From NCBI GenBank assembly GCA_946408305.1, contig CAMJRQ010000045.1, forward strand, positions 1 through 7,925: 7,925 nucleotides of DNA, written 5' to 3'. Below are positions 7,703-7,925 of this stretch, one piece after another. The notes below the pieces were generated by a model that had not been told where the DNA came from, ran no database searches, and was given only the letters and a program-made list of their open reading frames with translations. The stretch comes from an uncultured Prevotellaceae bacterium. Lineage in GTDB: Bacteria > Bacteroidota > Bacteroidia > Bacteroidales > Bacteroidaceae. A program made the translations under genes and the position numbers. Numbering within the stretch: the first letter of the stretch is position 1; every line of letters starts with the position of its first letter.

Positions 7703-7771
7703 TGTTCGGCCCAACGCAACACGTTGTTCGGGCCATCGCAACACGTTGCGTTGACCTCCGAAACACGTTTC
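7703..7771. repeat. 22-base-period array of small palindromes
   Basis: Units start at 7715, 7737 and 7759, exactly 22 bases apart. Units 1 and 2 begin with the identical CGCAACACGTTG, and unit 3 begins CGAAACACGTTT. Each is an inverted repeat around a central AC: 4-base arms in unit 1, 6 in unit 2 (CGCAAC/GTTGCG), and 5 in unit 3 (GAAAC/GTTTC). The two differences in unit 3 (third and twelfth positions) are partners in the palindrome, so a C-G pair has become an A-T pair. A partial unit precedes the array: TGTTCGGCCCAA (7703-7714) matches the second half of unit 1 at 10 of 12 bases. The array sits about 150-220 bases upstream of the DUF1680 start codon. An operator cluster or a dispersed intergenic repeat are both possible. 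Confidence 0.75.
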
Positions 7772-7819
7772 TCCGCAGAAAATCCCGGTTTCATCGAGAA
7801 AAACCGAATTTTTGAAGTA

Positions 7820-7847
7820 CTGAGAATCAAGCACTTTTGATTTTCGG
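7820..7847 (+). other. Imperfect 11-base-pair hairpin
   Basis: Bases 7820-7830 pair with 7837-7847 around a six-base loop (GCACTT). The core AATCAA/TTGATT is perfect, and the outer part includes two G-U wobbles that work only in plus-strand RNA. No T-run follows immediately and no plus-strand gene ends upstream in this window, so a terminator role is unsupported. It may be part of the intergenic repeat region. Confidence 0.35.
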
Positions 7848-7848
7848 A

Positions 7849-7862
7849 TTTTGAATTTTGAA
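7849..7862. repeat. Tandem TTTTGAA heptamer (two copies)
   Basis: TTTTGAA occurs twice in direct succession (7849-7855 and 7856-7862), followed by TT. Short A+T-rich direct repeats of this kind are simple sequence and can arise by slippage. No function is inferred. Confidence 0.5.
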
Positions 7863-7863
7863 T

Positions 7864-7881
7864 TGCGGCGCACCGCAGTGC
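7864..7881. other. Overlapping alternative hairpins around CGCA loops
   Basis: TGCGG (7864-7868) pairs with CCGCA (7873-7877) around a CGCA loop. The overlapping GCAC (7870-7873) pairs with GTGC (7878-7881), also around CGCA (7874-7877). The two stems share bases and cannot form together. The stems are short, and no open frame or T-run accompanies them, so this may be incidental to a G+C-rich patch in A+T-rich DNA. Confidence 0.3.
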
Positions 7882-7925
7882 ACCGTTTCTAATCGTTCCT
7901 CACGACAGTTTTCGGCACCCCGATT

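Larger units (their letters stand above)
7553..7925. other. A+T-richer non-coding region upstream of the DUF1680 gene
   Basis: These 373 bases contain no convincing gene. Open frames here are under 100 codons, run through the repeats and promoter, and look like nothing recognisable. Base composition drops sharply in G+C compared with the coding regions. The stretch holds the promoter of the minus-strand gene (near 7575-7605), a palindrome array (7703-7771) and small inverted and direct repeats (7820-7877). Whatever gene follows lies beyond the window. Confidence 0.75.

Noticed and set aside
7703..7771. Possible CRISPR array
   Set aside because: The conserved part is only about 12 bases, the intervals are about 10 bases, there are just three full units, and no cas gene is seen. 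It is a palindrome array, not repeat-spacer DNA.
7549..7830. Short minus-strand open frame (93 codons) and small plus-strand frames in the intergenic region
   Set aside because: They run through the promoter and the palindrome array, look like no known family, and have no sensible start context.

Overview
The window looks like chromosomal DNA from a G+C-rich member of the Bacteroidales (Prevotella- or Bacteroides-like). Four things point there: the gene families; a Bacteroidetes-type -7 promoter box (TACCTTTG, minus strand) just upstream of the third gene; the lack of Shine-Dalgarno sequences; and a C-terminal domain on the first protein that resembles a type IX secretion (T9SS) sorting signal. 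The genus cannot be fixed from the sequence alone.

Layout: bases 1-70 hold two tandem near-perfect palindromes. Bases 71-3595 (+) encode a large secreted CotH-kinase-family protein flanked by two lamin-tail domains. After 25 bases, 3621-5540 (+) encode a secreted GH51-type alpha-L-arabinofuranosidase, probably co-transcribed with it. A 41-base gap separates this from a convergent gene, 5582-7552 (-), a secreted DUF1680-family beta-L-arabinofuranosidase (GH127/GH146 type). Bases 7553-7925 are A+T-richer and non-coding. They carry the promoter of the third gene, a 22-base-period array of small palindromes, and two further inverted repeats.

How the genes may work together: the two hydrolases act on opposite anomers of L-arabinofuranose, which suggests breakdown of arabinose-decorated plant glycans (arabinan, arabinogalactan, extensin-type glycoproteins or rhamnogalacturonan II side chains). 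All three proteins have N-terminal export signals, although that of the CotH protein is weak at the annotated start. No SusC/SusD pair, regulator or sugar transporter is visible, so this may be the edge of a larger polysaccharide-utilisation locus or a small isolated cluster. The role of a CotH kinase next to an arabinofuranosidase is not established.

The least explained signal is the pair of palindrome arrays at the two outer ends, upstream of the two convergent transcription units. Both have a roughly two-helical-turn period (21 and 22 bases), and all five units have the same C-AC-G centre. Arm sequences differ but stay complementary, including one clean compensatory base-pair change.
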